Of a stretch of DNA of 16,770 bases, positions 1-6,469 are shown piece by piece. This stretch comes from JBFMFE01 sp040752295 (GTDB lineage: Bacteria; UBP15; UBA6099; JBFMBQ01), in the NCBI GenBank assembly GCA_040752295.1, contig JBFMFE010000175.1, positions 1 through 16,770 of the forward strand, read 5' to 3'. Made by a program: the position numbers and the translations under genes. The notes beneath the pieces were generated by a model that saw nothing but the letters and a program-made list of their open reading frames with translations, ran no database searches and had not been told where the DNA came from. How positions within the stretch are numbered: the stretch's first letter is position 1; each line of letters begins with the position of its first letter.

Positions 1-68
1 CGGAACAGGCGCGCGGCGCTGAAAGTCGCGCCGCGCCCGGCGACCCGCCGGCACGGAACGCAGACCCC
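1..68. other. Short upstream flank, no gene assigned
   Basis: This GC-rich stretch precedes the dehydrogenase. Plus-strand frame 2 has a stop at 20-22, which could be the tail of an upstream gene, but only six codons are visible. No promoter or strong ribosome binding site is evident. Confidence 0.3.
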
Positions 69-1097
69 ATGCGGGTGGCGATGTACTACAGCAACAACGA
101 CGTCCGCGTCGAGGACATGCCCGTTCCGTCGGTCGGACCGGGCGAACTCCTTGTGCGCGTCGAGGCGGGCGGCATCTGCGGCAGCGACGTCATGGAATGG
201 TACCGCCGCCACAGAGTCCCGCTCGTCCTCGGACATGAAATCGCCGGCGTCGTCGCCGCCGCAGGCGACGGCGTCGAACGCCTCAAGCCCGGCGACCGCG
301 TCAGCGCCTCCCACCACGTCCCCTGCAACGCGTGCCGCTACTGCCTCGCGGGCGCGCACACCGTCTGCGACACGCTCCGCGCCACCAGCTTCGACCCCGG
401 CGGCTTCGCCGAATTCGTCCGCGTCCCCGCCCTCAACGCCCGATTCGGCGTCTACCCGCTCCCCGACGGCGTCACCTTCGAGGAAGCCACCTTCATCGAG
501 CCGCTCGCCTGCGTCCTCCGCGCCCAGCGTAAAGCCGGCGTCGCCCCCGGCAGGTCCGTCCTCGTCCTCGGAAGCGGCATCGCAGGCATCCTCCACGTCC
601 ACCTCGCCCGCGCACTCGGCGCCTCACCCGTCGCCGCCACCGACGTCGCCGACTTCCGCCTCCGCGCCGCCGCGCGCCTCGGCGCGGACGCCGTCTTCCA
701 CGCATCCGACGACGTCCCCTCGCGCTTCCGCGAGATCAACGGCGGCTTCCTCGCGGACGTCGTCGTCGTCTGCACCGGCGCCCTCCCGGCGCTCCAGCAG
801 GCGCTCCGCTCCGTCGAGAGGCACGGCGTCGTCATCTTCTTCGCACCCGCCGACCAGGGCGCCTCGCTCGCGCTCCCCTTCAACGAACTCTTCTGGCGAA
901 ACGACGTGACACTCACCACATCCTACGCAGCAAGCCCCGCGGACCACTTCGCCGCGCTCGAACTGATCGGGTCGCGCAGAGTCAACGTCCGCGAAATGAT
1001 CACCCACCGCCTGCCGCTCGCCGAAGCCCGGCTCGGCTTTCAACTCACCGCCGCCGCCGCCGAATCGCTCAAGGTCGTCATCGAACCGCAGAAATAA
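69..1097 (+). CDS. Zinc-dependent medium-chain alcohol/polyol dehydrogenase
   Basis: The 342-residue length and domain order fit the zinc MDR family (sorbitol / threonine 3-dehydrogenase-like), which oxidises a secondary alcohol with NAD(P). The GroES-like half carries the likely catalytic zinc ligands C37, H56-E57 (GHE) and E144 (IEPLAC), and a complete structural-zinc set C86, C89, C92, C100. The Rossmann half has GSGIAG at about 168-173, and an aspartate (D192) after the second strand suggests NAD. The substrate cannot be read from sequence. The ATG at 69 gives the family's usual N-terminus (MRVAMYY), but the frame is open back to base 3 and no clear Shine-Dalgarno is seen. Codons end overwhelmingly in C, unlike the other plus-strand genes here, which points to inversion or transfer. 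The insertion-sequence remnant follows downstream. Confidence 0.9.
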   Translation: MRVAMYYSNNDVRVEDMPVPSVGPGELLVRVEAGGICGSDVMEWYRRHRVPLVLGHEIAGVVAAAGDGVERLKPGDRVSASHHVPCNACRYCLAGAHTVCDTLRATSFDPGGFAEFVRVPALNARFGVYPLPDGVTFEEATFIEPLACVLRAQRKAGVAPGRSVLVLGSGIAGILHVHLARALGASPVAATDVADFRLRAAARLGADAVFHASDDVPSRFREINGGFLADVVVVCTGALPALQQALRSVERHGVVIFFAPADQGASLALPFNELFWRNDVTLTTSYAASPADHFAALELIGSRRVNVREMITHRLPLAEARLGFQLTAAAAESLKVVIEPQK

Positions 1098-1220
1098 ATT
1101 ACACTCAGGACATTGTGAAAAATACCGCCTCCGCGAACTGCCCCGGTGTGCGGCGCTTCGGAACCTCTTTCAAAACCGGCGATAAAAAATGCAACGCTAT
1201 ATACGTGAACTTTCGCAGAA
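1098..1220. other. Intergenic spacer, dehydrogenase to IS remnant
   Basis: I see no gene, convincing terminator or promoter between the dehydrogenase stop and the left edge of the insertion-sequence remnant. The stretch is more AT-rich than the flanking genes. Confidence 0.4.
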
Positions 1221-1233
1221 AATATCATAACGG

Positions 1234-1639
1234 TCAAGCGGCGTGAGCAGGGGCGTGGTTCAGGGCGTCCGGGATTTTCGCATTGAGCAAAGTGCTTTCG
1301 GAGTTTGAAAAAACCCTTTGATGCCATAGTACGCCGCGTAAAGCGGCCATCGCGTCCAGGAACGAAGGCGTGCGTTTGCCCCCATGCCGCGGCAGCGGAT
1401 TCGAGGAACGTTTAACACCGAAGATTTGAAGATACCAGGTCCAGACGGCGGAATAGAGCCGGAGGGAAAAAGCGGCGTCGCGGCGCATTCTGGACCGCAG
1501 ATGAGCGCGCGCGGCTCTTCGTCCCGCGAGGGGGGCGTGGAATCCGTCGGCGGTGAGGATGATGTCGCGCTCCGGGAACCAGGACGCGAACCGGCGCGAA
1601 CGCGGCAAGGAAGGCGGCCCACGCGTCGGCGCCCGTCAT
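1234..1639 (-). pseudogene. Degraded DDE transposase (frameshift plus internal deletion)
   Basis: The frame opens at 1639 with MTGADAWAAFLAAF, then shifts by one base near 1590-1605 into a frame reading ASWFPERDIILTADGFHAPL and, further on, HLRSRMRRDAAF. An aspartate in 'ADGFHA' followed by 'SR-x-RRDAA' resembles the central DDE region of IS701/ISNCY-like transposases. The next residues, LYSAVWTWYLQIFG and KRTPSFLDAMAALRGVLW, resemble the extreme C-terminal part of the same family. Several hundred bases therefore appear to be missing at a junction near 1463-1471. Stop is at 1234-1236. The gene cannot make an active transposase. The family assignment is from motif resemblance. Confidence 0.55.
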
Positions 1640-1884
1640 CGCGCAGCCTTCCTGTCGGCTCGTATCTTTTTGCGCATCCGCTCGATGCCGCGAAGCGCCT
1701 CGGCGTCCAGCGCGGCGAGTTCCTTTTTGTAGCGTGCCAGTCCAGCTTTGACTTTCGGCACATCCGCCTCACGCAGCGTCAGCATGCAGGTGCGTCCCTT
1801 CACGCTGTAGGAAAGCGCCGGGGTTTCGTGGGGCCGTCCGTCCCTGCAGCGACAGTTGGGTTTTCCGCACCGCGCCCGGTTTGA
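1636..1884 (-). pseudogene. Truncated DUF6788-like IS accessory ORF
   Basis: An open frame of 82 codons, entered directly after an in-frame stop (1885-1887), reads ARCGKPNCRCRDGRPHE, then a LSYSVKGRT segment, a VPKVKAGLARYKKEL helix and a basic tail ending RADRKAAR. The CGKPNC-x-C cluster followed by a 'S-Y-x-x-K-G' strand is the pattern of small DUF6788-type proteins found upstream of some DDE transposases. There is no plausible start codon before the cysteine cluster, and the usual N-terminal segment is missing, so I call it truncated. Its TGA overlaps the ATG of the transposase remnant (ATGA), as expected for coupled IS genes. The identification rests on motif recognition only. Confidence 0.55.
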
Positions 1885-1967
1885 TCACCCGGTTTACTTA
1901 ACTCTCCGGTTTGTGATATTCTTTACGTGCTTTTCGATCAATCTAATGAAAGAGGGGTGATTTCTGG

Positions 1968-3164
1968 ATGGCGTTCGAGTTCGAGATGACGGACGAGCAG
2001 AAGATGATAAGGGACACTGTGAAGGGGATGGTGAAGAAGATCGAGCCTCGGCGCGAGGAATTCAGAAGGATGGTGATGGACGAGAAGAAGTTCCCGCAGG
2101 AGTTGTGGGACATGTTCGCCGACGCCGGGTTCCTCGGCGCGCTCGTTCCGGAGGAATACGGCGGCACGGACATGGGGCTGATGGCGATGGCGATGGCGCT
2201 GGAGGAGATGGGATGCCACGGATTCGGCAACGCCTTTTTCATTCTCACGACGATGGCGACGATGTGCACGCTGAAGAACGGGACCGAGGAGCAGAAGCGG
2301 CGGTTCCTGCCCAGGATCGTCAGGGGCGATATGAAGATCGCCTTCGCCCTCACCGAGCCTGACGCCGGGAGCAACACGTTCCGCATAAGCACGCTCGCGA
2401 AAAAGGACGGCGGCGCGTACAGGGTGACGGGGCAGAAGGTGTTCATCACCGGCGCCGACGTGGCGGACGCGATGCTGCTCGTGACGCGCACGACGAGCGT
2501 TGACGAGTGCATCAAACAGGGAATGCCCAAGGCGTACGGTTTCTCGCTGTTCATCGCGCCGACGAAGGCGAAGGGACTCGAGATGAAACCCATCCCGACG
2601 AGGGGAATCGAGGGAATGAGGCAGTTCACCCTCTACATGGAGGACATGGAAGTGTCCGCCGACGACCTGATCGGGCAGGAGAACATGGGTTCGATGGCGC
2701 TGTTCAACTCGCTGAACCCGGAGCGCATCCTCGCCGCCGCGAACACGGTGGGACTCTCCGAGCACGTGATACAGAAGGCGTGCGAGTACGCCCGCGAGCG
2801 CAGGGTCTTCGGCGGCAAGCCGATAGGGTCGCATCAGGCGATACAGCACCCGCTCGCCGAATGCAAGATAGAACAGGAGGCTGTGCGGCTTCTGGTGTAC
2901 AAAGCCGCCACGATGTTCGATGCCGACGCGCATCCGGGGCAGGTGGGCATCTACGCGAACATGGCGAAGTATCTCGCCGCCGAACTGGGGATCAAGGCGG
3001 TGGACCGCGCGATGGAGACCCTCGGCGGATACGGGTTTTCCGAGGAGTACGGCATAATCTACTACCATGACGTGGTGCGTCTGCTGAAGACCGCGCCCAT
3101 ATCGAAGGAGATGATACTGAACTTCGTCGGCGAGCACGTCCTGAACCTGCCGCGGTCGTACTGA
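1968..3164 (+). CDS. Acyl-CoA dehydrogenase
   Basis: A 398-residue flavoenzyme of the normal family length that introduces an alpha,beta double bond into an acyl-CoA and passes electrons to ETF or a similar carrier. The N-terminal helical domain (about 1-120) is followed by the FAD/substrate strand motif ALTEPDAGSN (127-136), the ITGADVAD segment near 160-167 and the C-terminal helical domain, including GGYGFSEEYG (353-362). At the usual short/medium-chain catalytic position near the C-terminus (the E of YEGT), my alignment places an alanine (A376 in KTAPIS). A glutamate in NPERIL (E252) falls where isovaleryl/long-chain enzymes carry their base. I infer that E252 is catalytic. An AGGGGTGA ribosome binding site precedes the ATG. 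The IS remnant ends about 48 bases upstream. Chain-length specificity is unknown. Confidence 0.93.
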   Translation: MAFEFEMTDEQKMIRDTVKGMVKKIEPRREEFRRMVMDEKKFPQELWDMFADAGFLGALVPEEYGGTDMGLMAMAMALEEMGCHGFGNAFFILTTMATMCTLKNGTEEQKRRFLPRIVRGDMKIAFALTEPDAGSNTFRISTLAKKDGGAYRVTGQKVFITGADVADAMLLVTRTTSVDECIKQGMPKAYGFSLFIAPTKAKGLEMKPIPTRGIEGMRQFTLYMEDMEVSADDLIGQENMGSMALFNSLNPERILAAANTVGLSEHVIQKACEYARERRVFGGKPIGSHQAIQHPLAECKIEQEAVRLLVYKAATMFDADAHPGQVGIYANMAKYLAAELGIKAVDRAMETLGGYGFSEEYGIIYYHDVVRLLKTAPISKEMILNFVGEHVLNLPRSY

Positions 3165-3171
3165 CACGGAA

Positions 3172-3198
3172 GGAAACGGCGCGGTCCGCCGTGTTTCC
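3172..3198 (+). other. Hairpin between acyl-CoA dehydrogenase and flavoprotein
   Basis: GGAAACGGCG pairs with CGCCG-TG-TTTCC around a 5-base loop, giving about 10 base pairs with a 2-base bulge. It lies 8 bases after the dehydrogenase stop but lacks a T-run, so it may be a weak terminator, an mRNA-stabilising hairpin or incidental. Confidence 0.35.
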
Positions 3199-3269
3199 GG
3201 ACGGGGGTGATGCGTGACGTGTACATGTTTCCGCGGCGGTCGGTATATCGGCGACGCCTGGTTTAACGG

Positions 3270-4586
3270 ATGAAACAACACGACGTCGTTGTGATCGGCG
3301 CAGGCATCGGAGGGCTGTCCACCGCGGCGCTTCTGTCCGCGAGGGGCGTCTCGTGCCTGGTGCTCGAGAAGAATTCCTTCCCCGGCGGACGCGCCTCTTG
3401 GGTGGAGCGTGACGGCTTCGTCATGGATTACGGGCTGCACGTGAACAGGTACGCGGGGCAGGGCAGGGCGGCGGAGGTGCTCCGGCGCATCGGGGAGAAG
3501 CCGCGCTTCATCCCGACGGGAACCCCGCTGTATTACGACGGCGGGAAGATGACGCCCCTTCCGCGCGGGGCGCTGAAAATACTGACCACGCCCCTGCTGT
3601 CCTTTTCCAGCCGCGTTCAGATGCTGAAGATACTCGTATCGAGTCTGACCGGGAGAACGAAGACCGATCTCGCCGGCGTGTCCGTGAAGCGGTGGCTCGG
3701 CGAGCACGGAATCGTACAGCCCGACCTCGTCGAACTCGTGCAGCTTCTCTGCGGCGCGGGAATCATCTGCCCCGACCTCGAGAAGGCGTCGGCGGAGGAA
3801 TTGTTTTACTTCCTGCTCCACGCCGTGAAGGCGAGGCACGCGACGGGGTATCTGCTCGGTGGGTGGCGCGCCCTTTTCGGTTCGCTCCTGAGAGCTGTCG
3901 CCAAGACCGGCGCCGTCGAGTACGGCGCGAAGGTCGAGGGGGTGGCGGTCGAGGACGGACGCGCCGCGGGCGTCGTGTGCGAGGGCAGGTTTGTGCGCGG
4001 GAAGGCGGTCGTGTGCTCTGTGCCGCTTCAGCAGGCGGCGGGGATACTCGACGAGGCTCACCTTCCGGAAAGCGTGCGCGAGAAGATAAAGACGCTCGAG
4101 CCCACGTGCGGGATAAGCTACGATTTCTGTCTCAGGACGAGGGTTACGGACGTGGACGGCATCGTTCTCACGCTCGACCCCTGCACGATGGGGATGTTCA
4201 CCTCCAACGTCGAGCCGGCCGCCGCGCCGCGAGGCAGGCAGCTCGGCGCATGGTTCTATCCCATACCGCGGGAAGATATGGACGACAGGGAATTCCTGTC
4301 GAGGGAAAAGAAGAAGCTCAGGAGTCTCGTCGAGGAGATGTTCCCCGGCGTCCGCGGCGCGGTCGAATACGAGAGGGTCATCGAGATGCGGATGGTTGAC
4401 GGGGCGATGCCGAAGGTGGGACAGACGAGCCGGGACCGTCCGGCGGTGGACTGCGCGCCGGCGCCGAACCTGTTTTTCGCGGGGGACACCGTCGGCGCGG
4501 AGGGGCACGGGGGAGACGTCGCCTTCTCCTCGGCGCTCCTGTGCGCGCCGCTCGTTGAAAAAACCCTGCTCGCGGAGCCGCTGTGA
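3270..4586 (+). CDS. Phytoene-desaturase-like FAD-dependent oxidoreductase
   Basis: A 438-residue flavin amine-oxidase/CrtI-superfamily protein. It has an N-terminal dinucleotide-binding motif GAGIGG (10-15) with acidic E33, a PGGRA motif (38-42) typical of CrtI/CrtN-like enzymes, and a C-terminal FAD-contact segment NLFFAGDTVGAEGHGG (400-415). The family desaturates or isomerises polyenes or oxidises related lipids, but many members have no carotenoid role. No phytoene synthase or other carotenoid gene lies in the window, so the substrate is unknown. At 438 residues it is shorter than classic CrtI (about 490-500). The stop codon overlaps the GTG start of the next gene (GTGA), implying translational coupling. 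No strong Shine-Dalgarno precedes the ATG. Confidence 0.88.
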   Translation: MKQHDVVVIGAGIGGLSTAALLSARGVSCLVLEKNSFPGGRASWVERDGFVMDYGLHVNRYAGQGRAAEVLRRIGEKPRFIPTGTPLYYDGGKMTPLPRGALKILTTPLLSFSSRVQMLKILVSSLTGRTKTDLAGVSVKRWLGEHGIVQPDLVELVQLLCGAGIICPDLEKASAEELFYFLLHAVKARHATGYLLGGWRALFGSLLRAVAKTGAVEYGAKVEGVAVEDGRAAGVVCEGRFVRGKAVVCSVPLQQAAGILDEAHLPESVREKIKTLEPTCGISYDFCLRTRVTDVDGIVLTLDPCTMGMFTSNVEPAAAPRGRQLGAWFYPIPREDMDDREFLSREKKKLRSLVEEMFPGVRGAVEYERVIEMRMVDGAMPKVGQTSRDRPAVDCAPAPNLFFAGDTVGAEGHGGDVAFSSALLCAPLVEKTLLAEPL

Positions 4587-5476
4587 TCGCGCACCTCGAA
4601 GACTTTCTCGATCATCTGCGCGACGAGCGCGGCGCGTCCGAACACACACTCGAAGCGTACTCGGGGGACGTGATCGGATTTCTCGAATTCCTTAAAGAGA
4701 AAGGCAAGGTGGAGGAGCCGGAAACGGTCAGCGTTGCGGACGCCCGCGAGTACCTTGCGTCGCTGCACCGGCAGGGGCTTGCGCGGGCGACGCTCTGCCG
4801 CCGGATTTCTGCGCTGCGTTCCTTCTTCCGGTTCCTGCGCGCAAGGGGCGCCGTGAAAACGAACGTCTTCTCCATCATCGAGATACCGCAGCGCGAAAGG
4901 AAGATTCCGGAGTTTCTTCACTCCGAGGAGATTGACGCGCTCATGAACGCGCCCGACCTCTCGAAGCCGTCGGGGCTGCGCGACAGGGCGATACTCGAAC
5001 TTCTCTACGCGACGGGCATGCGCGTCAGCGAAGCGGCGGCGCTGAACGTGAAGGACGTCTCCGGCGCGTCCCGCGAGATCAGGGTGACCGGAAAAAGAAA
5101 GAAAGAGCGTGTCGTCATCACGGGCGGGGAATCGAAGCGGCGGCTCGACGAGTACGTCGCGAAGGGGCGCGCGGCTCTCGCGGCGCAGGGACGCCCGGCG
5201 GAGGCGCTTTTTCTGAACCGCTGGGGCGCGCGCATCACGACGCGAAGCATACAGCGGATCGTGAAGAAGCACGTCGCGGCAGCCGCCGTCGCAAGGAACA
5301 TCACCCCCCATTCTCTTCGCCACACCTTCGCAACGCACATGCTGCACGCGGGCGCCGACATCAGAACCGTGCAGGAGCTTTTAGGGCACTCAAGCCTCAC
5401 TTCCACGCAGATATACACGCACATTCCGGGCGAGAAACTCAAGGAGATATACGACAGGACGCACCCGAGGGCTTAG
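4583..5476 (+). CDS. xerC: Tyrosine recombinase XerC/XerD
   Basis: A 297-residue Xer-family site-specific recombinase of canonical length. It has an N-terminal SAM-like core-binding domain (about 1-90, with RRISALRSFFRFL) and a C-terminal catalytic domain. The complete active site is visible: R147 (ATGMRVSE), K171 (GKRKKER), H243 and R246 (HSLRHTFATH), H269 (LLGHSS) and the nucleophile Y278 (TQIYTHI). Xer proteins resolve chromosome dimers at dif with FtsK. The RSFFRFL segment looks more like XerC than XerD, but the two cannot be separated with certainty. The start is GTG at 4583, overlapping the flavoprotein stop. The cyclase gene begins 8 bases after its stop. I did not recognise a dif-like site nearby. 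Confidence 0.93.
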   Translation: MIAHLEDFLDHLRDERGASEHTLEAYSGDVIGFLEFLKEKGKVEEPETVSVADAREYLASLHRQGLARATLCRRISALRSFFRFLRARGAVKTNVFSIIEIPQRERKIPEFLHSEEIDALMNAPDLSKPSGLRDRAILELLYATGMRVSEAAALNVKDVSGASREIRVTGKRKKERVVITGGESKRRLDEYVAKGRAALAAQGRPAEALFLNRWGARITTRSIQRIVKKHVAAAAVARNITPHSLRHTFATHMLHAGADIRTVQELLGHSSLTSTQIYTHIPGEKLKEIYDRTHPRA

Positions 5477-5484
5477 GGAGCATT

Positions 5485-6423
5485 GTGTCTACATTCGACC
5501 CGCTGAGCGGAATCGCGAACCTTCACCGTCTGCGCGAGCGCCTCGACGAGCTGACACAGCAGAAGGTATCCGGTAAGGAGACGTCCGCGCAGAAGCCCGC
5601 CGGCGCGGAGGGGACGGCGCCGGCACGCGCCGCGAGGGCTGACGCGGCGGGGCAGGAGGCTCCGGCGGCGAGGTTCTCACGCGGCGACGCTCCAGCAAGC
5701 CAGCTCTACACTGAATCGGGGAAGGGCGTCTGCACACCGGGATTCACAATGGAGGAACAGATTCACGGGCAGATGCAGCAGATGCTCGACCGCGAGACCT
5801 ACGAGCGCCTTGTCGAGGACAGGGAGCGGATGGAGATGCTGGTACGCGGCGCGCACGCGAACCTCACGGTGATGTTCGCCGACATACGGGGGTTCACTTT
5901 TTTGGCGAGCGGGATGCCTCCCGACAGGGTGTTCGCGCTTCTGAACATCTACCACTCCGAGATGGTGGGGGTCATACGCGACGAGCACGGGGGCTGCATA
6001 GACAAGGTGATCGGCGACGGGATAATGGCATTTTTCGGGCTGCCGTACGAGTCGGACCACGCGCGGAAGGCGGTTCTCGCGGCGGTGGCGATGCAGAAGC
6101 GCGTTCCCGCCGTGAACGAGATTCTCGCGGCGCGTGGGTTTCCGCCCATCGGGATCGGGATCGGTGTGAACTCGGGTCCCGTCCGCGCCGGGTTCGTCAC
6201 GACCGACAAGCGTGTAAGCGGTTTCACGATCATAGGGGACACGGTGAACATCGCGTCCAAGTACGAGTCAATCGCCGCCGGGGGCGACGTGGTCGTGGGG
6301 GAGCACACGCGGGACGCGATTGGGGGACTGTTTCCGACGGAGGTTTACAGCCGCGAGGTGGAAGTGCACAGCCTCACGGACGAGGTAAAGCGCTACAGGG
6401 GCTACAGGGTGGTCTGGCGATGA
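5485..6423 (+). CDS. Class IIIb adenylate cyclase, soluble
   Basis: A 312-residue protein that likely makes cAMP from ATP. Residues 1-85 are low-complexity (Ala/Gly/Lys/Glu-rich) and probably disordered. A short helix (about 90-120) leads into the cyclase homology domain (about 123-312). Metal-binding aspartates are D132 (FADIRGFT) and D178 (IGDGIMAF). K174 in DKVIGD is the adenine-recognising lysine, and T248 in FTIIGD marks subclass IIIb. N255 matches the transition-state asparagine, but the following arginine (NxxxR) is a lysine, K259, in VNIASKYE. No membrane segments, HAMP or PAS domains are seen. The GTG start at 5485 has a GGGAG Shine-Dalgarno four bases upstream, and the gene sits directly behind the recombinase, probably in the same transcript. 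Confidence 0.9.
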   Translation: MSTFDPLSGIANLHRLRERLDELTQQKVSGKETSAQKPAGAEGTAPARAARADAAGQEAPAARFSRGDAPASQLYTESGKGVCTPGFTMEEQIHGQMQQMLDRETYERLVEDRERMEMLVRGAHANLTVMFADIRGFTFLASGMPPDRVFALLNIYHSEMVGVIRDEHGGCIDKVIGDGIMAFFGLPYESDHARKAVLAAVAMQKRVPAVNEILAARGFPPIGIGIGVNSGPVRAGFVTTDKRVSGFTIIGDTVNIASKYESIAAGGDVVVGEHTRDAIGGLFPTEVYSREVEVHSLTDEVKRYRGYRVVWR

Positions 6424-6426
6424 TCG

Positions 6427-6440
6427 CGCCCGGAAGGGCG
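6427..6440 (+). other. GNRA-loop hairpin between convergent genes
   Basis: CGCCC-GGAA-GGGCG forms a perfect 5-bp stem closed by a GNRA-type loop, three bases after the cyclase stop and between two convergent genes. There is no T-run on either strand, so its role as a terminator is doubtful. Confidence 0.25.
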
Positions 6441-6469
6441 AAGGCGCCGGACTCATTACCCGAAGCGAA

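Larger units (their letters stand above)
1221..1920 (-). mobile_element. Derelict, internally deleted insertion sequence
   Basis: A remnant of about 700 bases contains, in minus-strand order, the end of a DUF6788-like accessory ORF and pieces of a DDE transposase joined by an ATGA stop/start overlap. The edges may be terminal inverted repeats: AATATCATAACGG at 1221-1233, and AATATCACAAACCGG read on the minus strand from 1920, which match except for one substitution and a 2-base indel. The transposase stop lies just inside the left candidate repeat. I see no target-site duplication. Coding capacity is destroyed by an N-terminal truncation, a frameshift and a large internal deletion. What is seen directly is the ORF pieces; the exact boundaries are inference. 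Confidence 0.6.

Noticed and set aside
1384..1884. Plus-strand open frame of 166 codons across the IS remnant
   Set aside because: The minus strand carries recognisable transposase and DUF6788-like segments. The plus-strand translation is low-complexity and without motifs.
1938..4649. Minus-strand open frame of 903 codons opposite the acyl-CoA dehydrogenase and flavoprotein
   Set aside because: It is rich in Arg, His and Pro, shows no recognisable domain and lies antisense to two well-supported genes. Long antisense frames are expected in such GC-biased DNA.
4583..6423. Recombinase plus cyclase as a cyclic-nucleotide defence system (Pycsar/CBASS-like)
   Set aside because: The cyclase is an ordinary class IIIb type, and no TIR, nuclease or membrane effector with a nucleotide sensor lies beside it.
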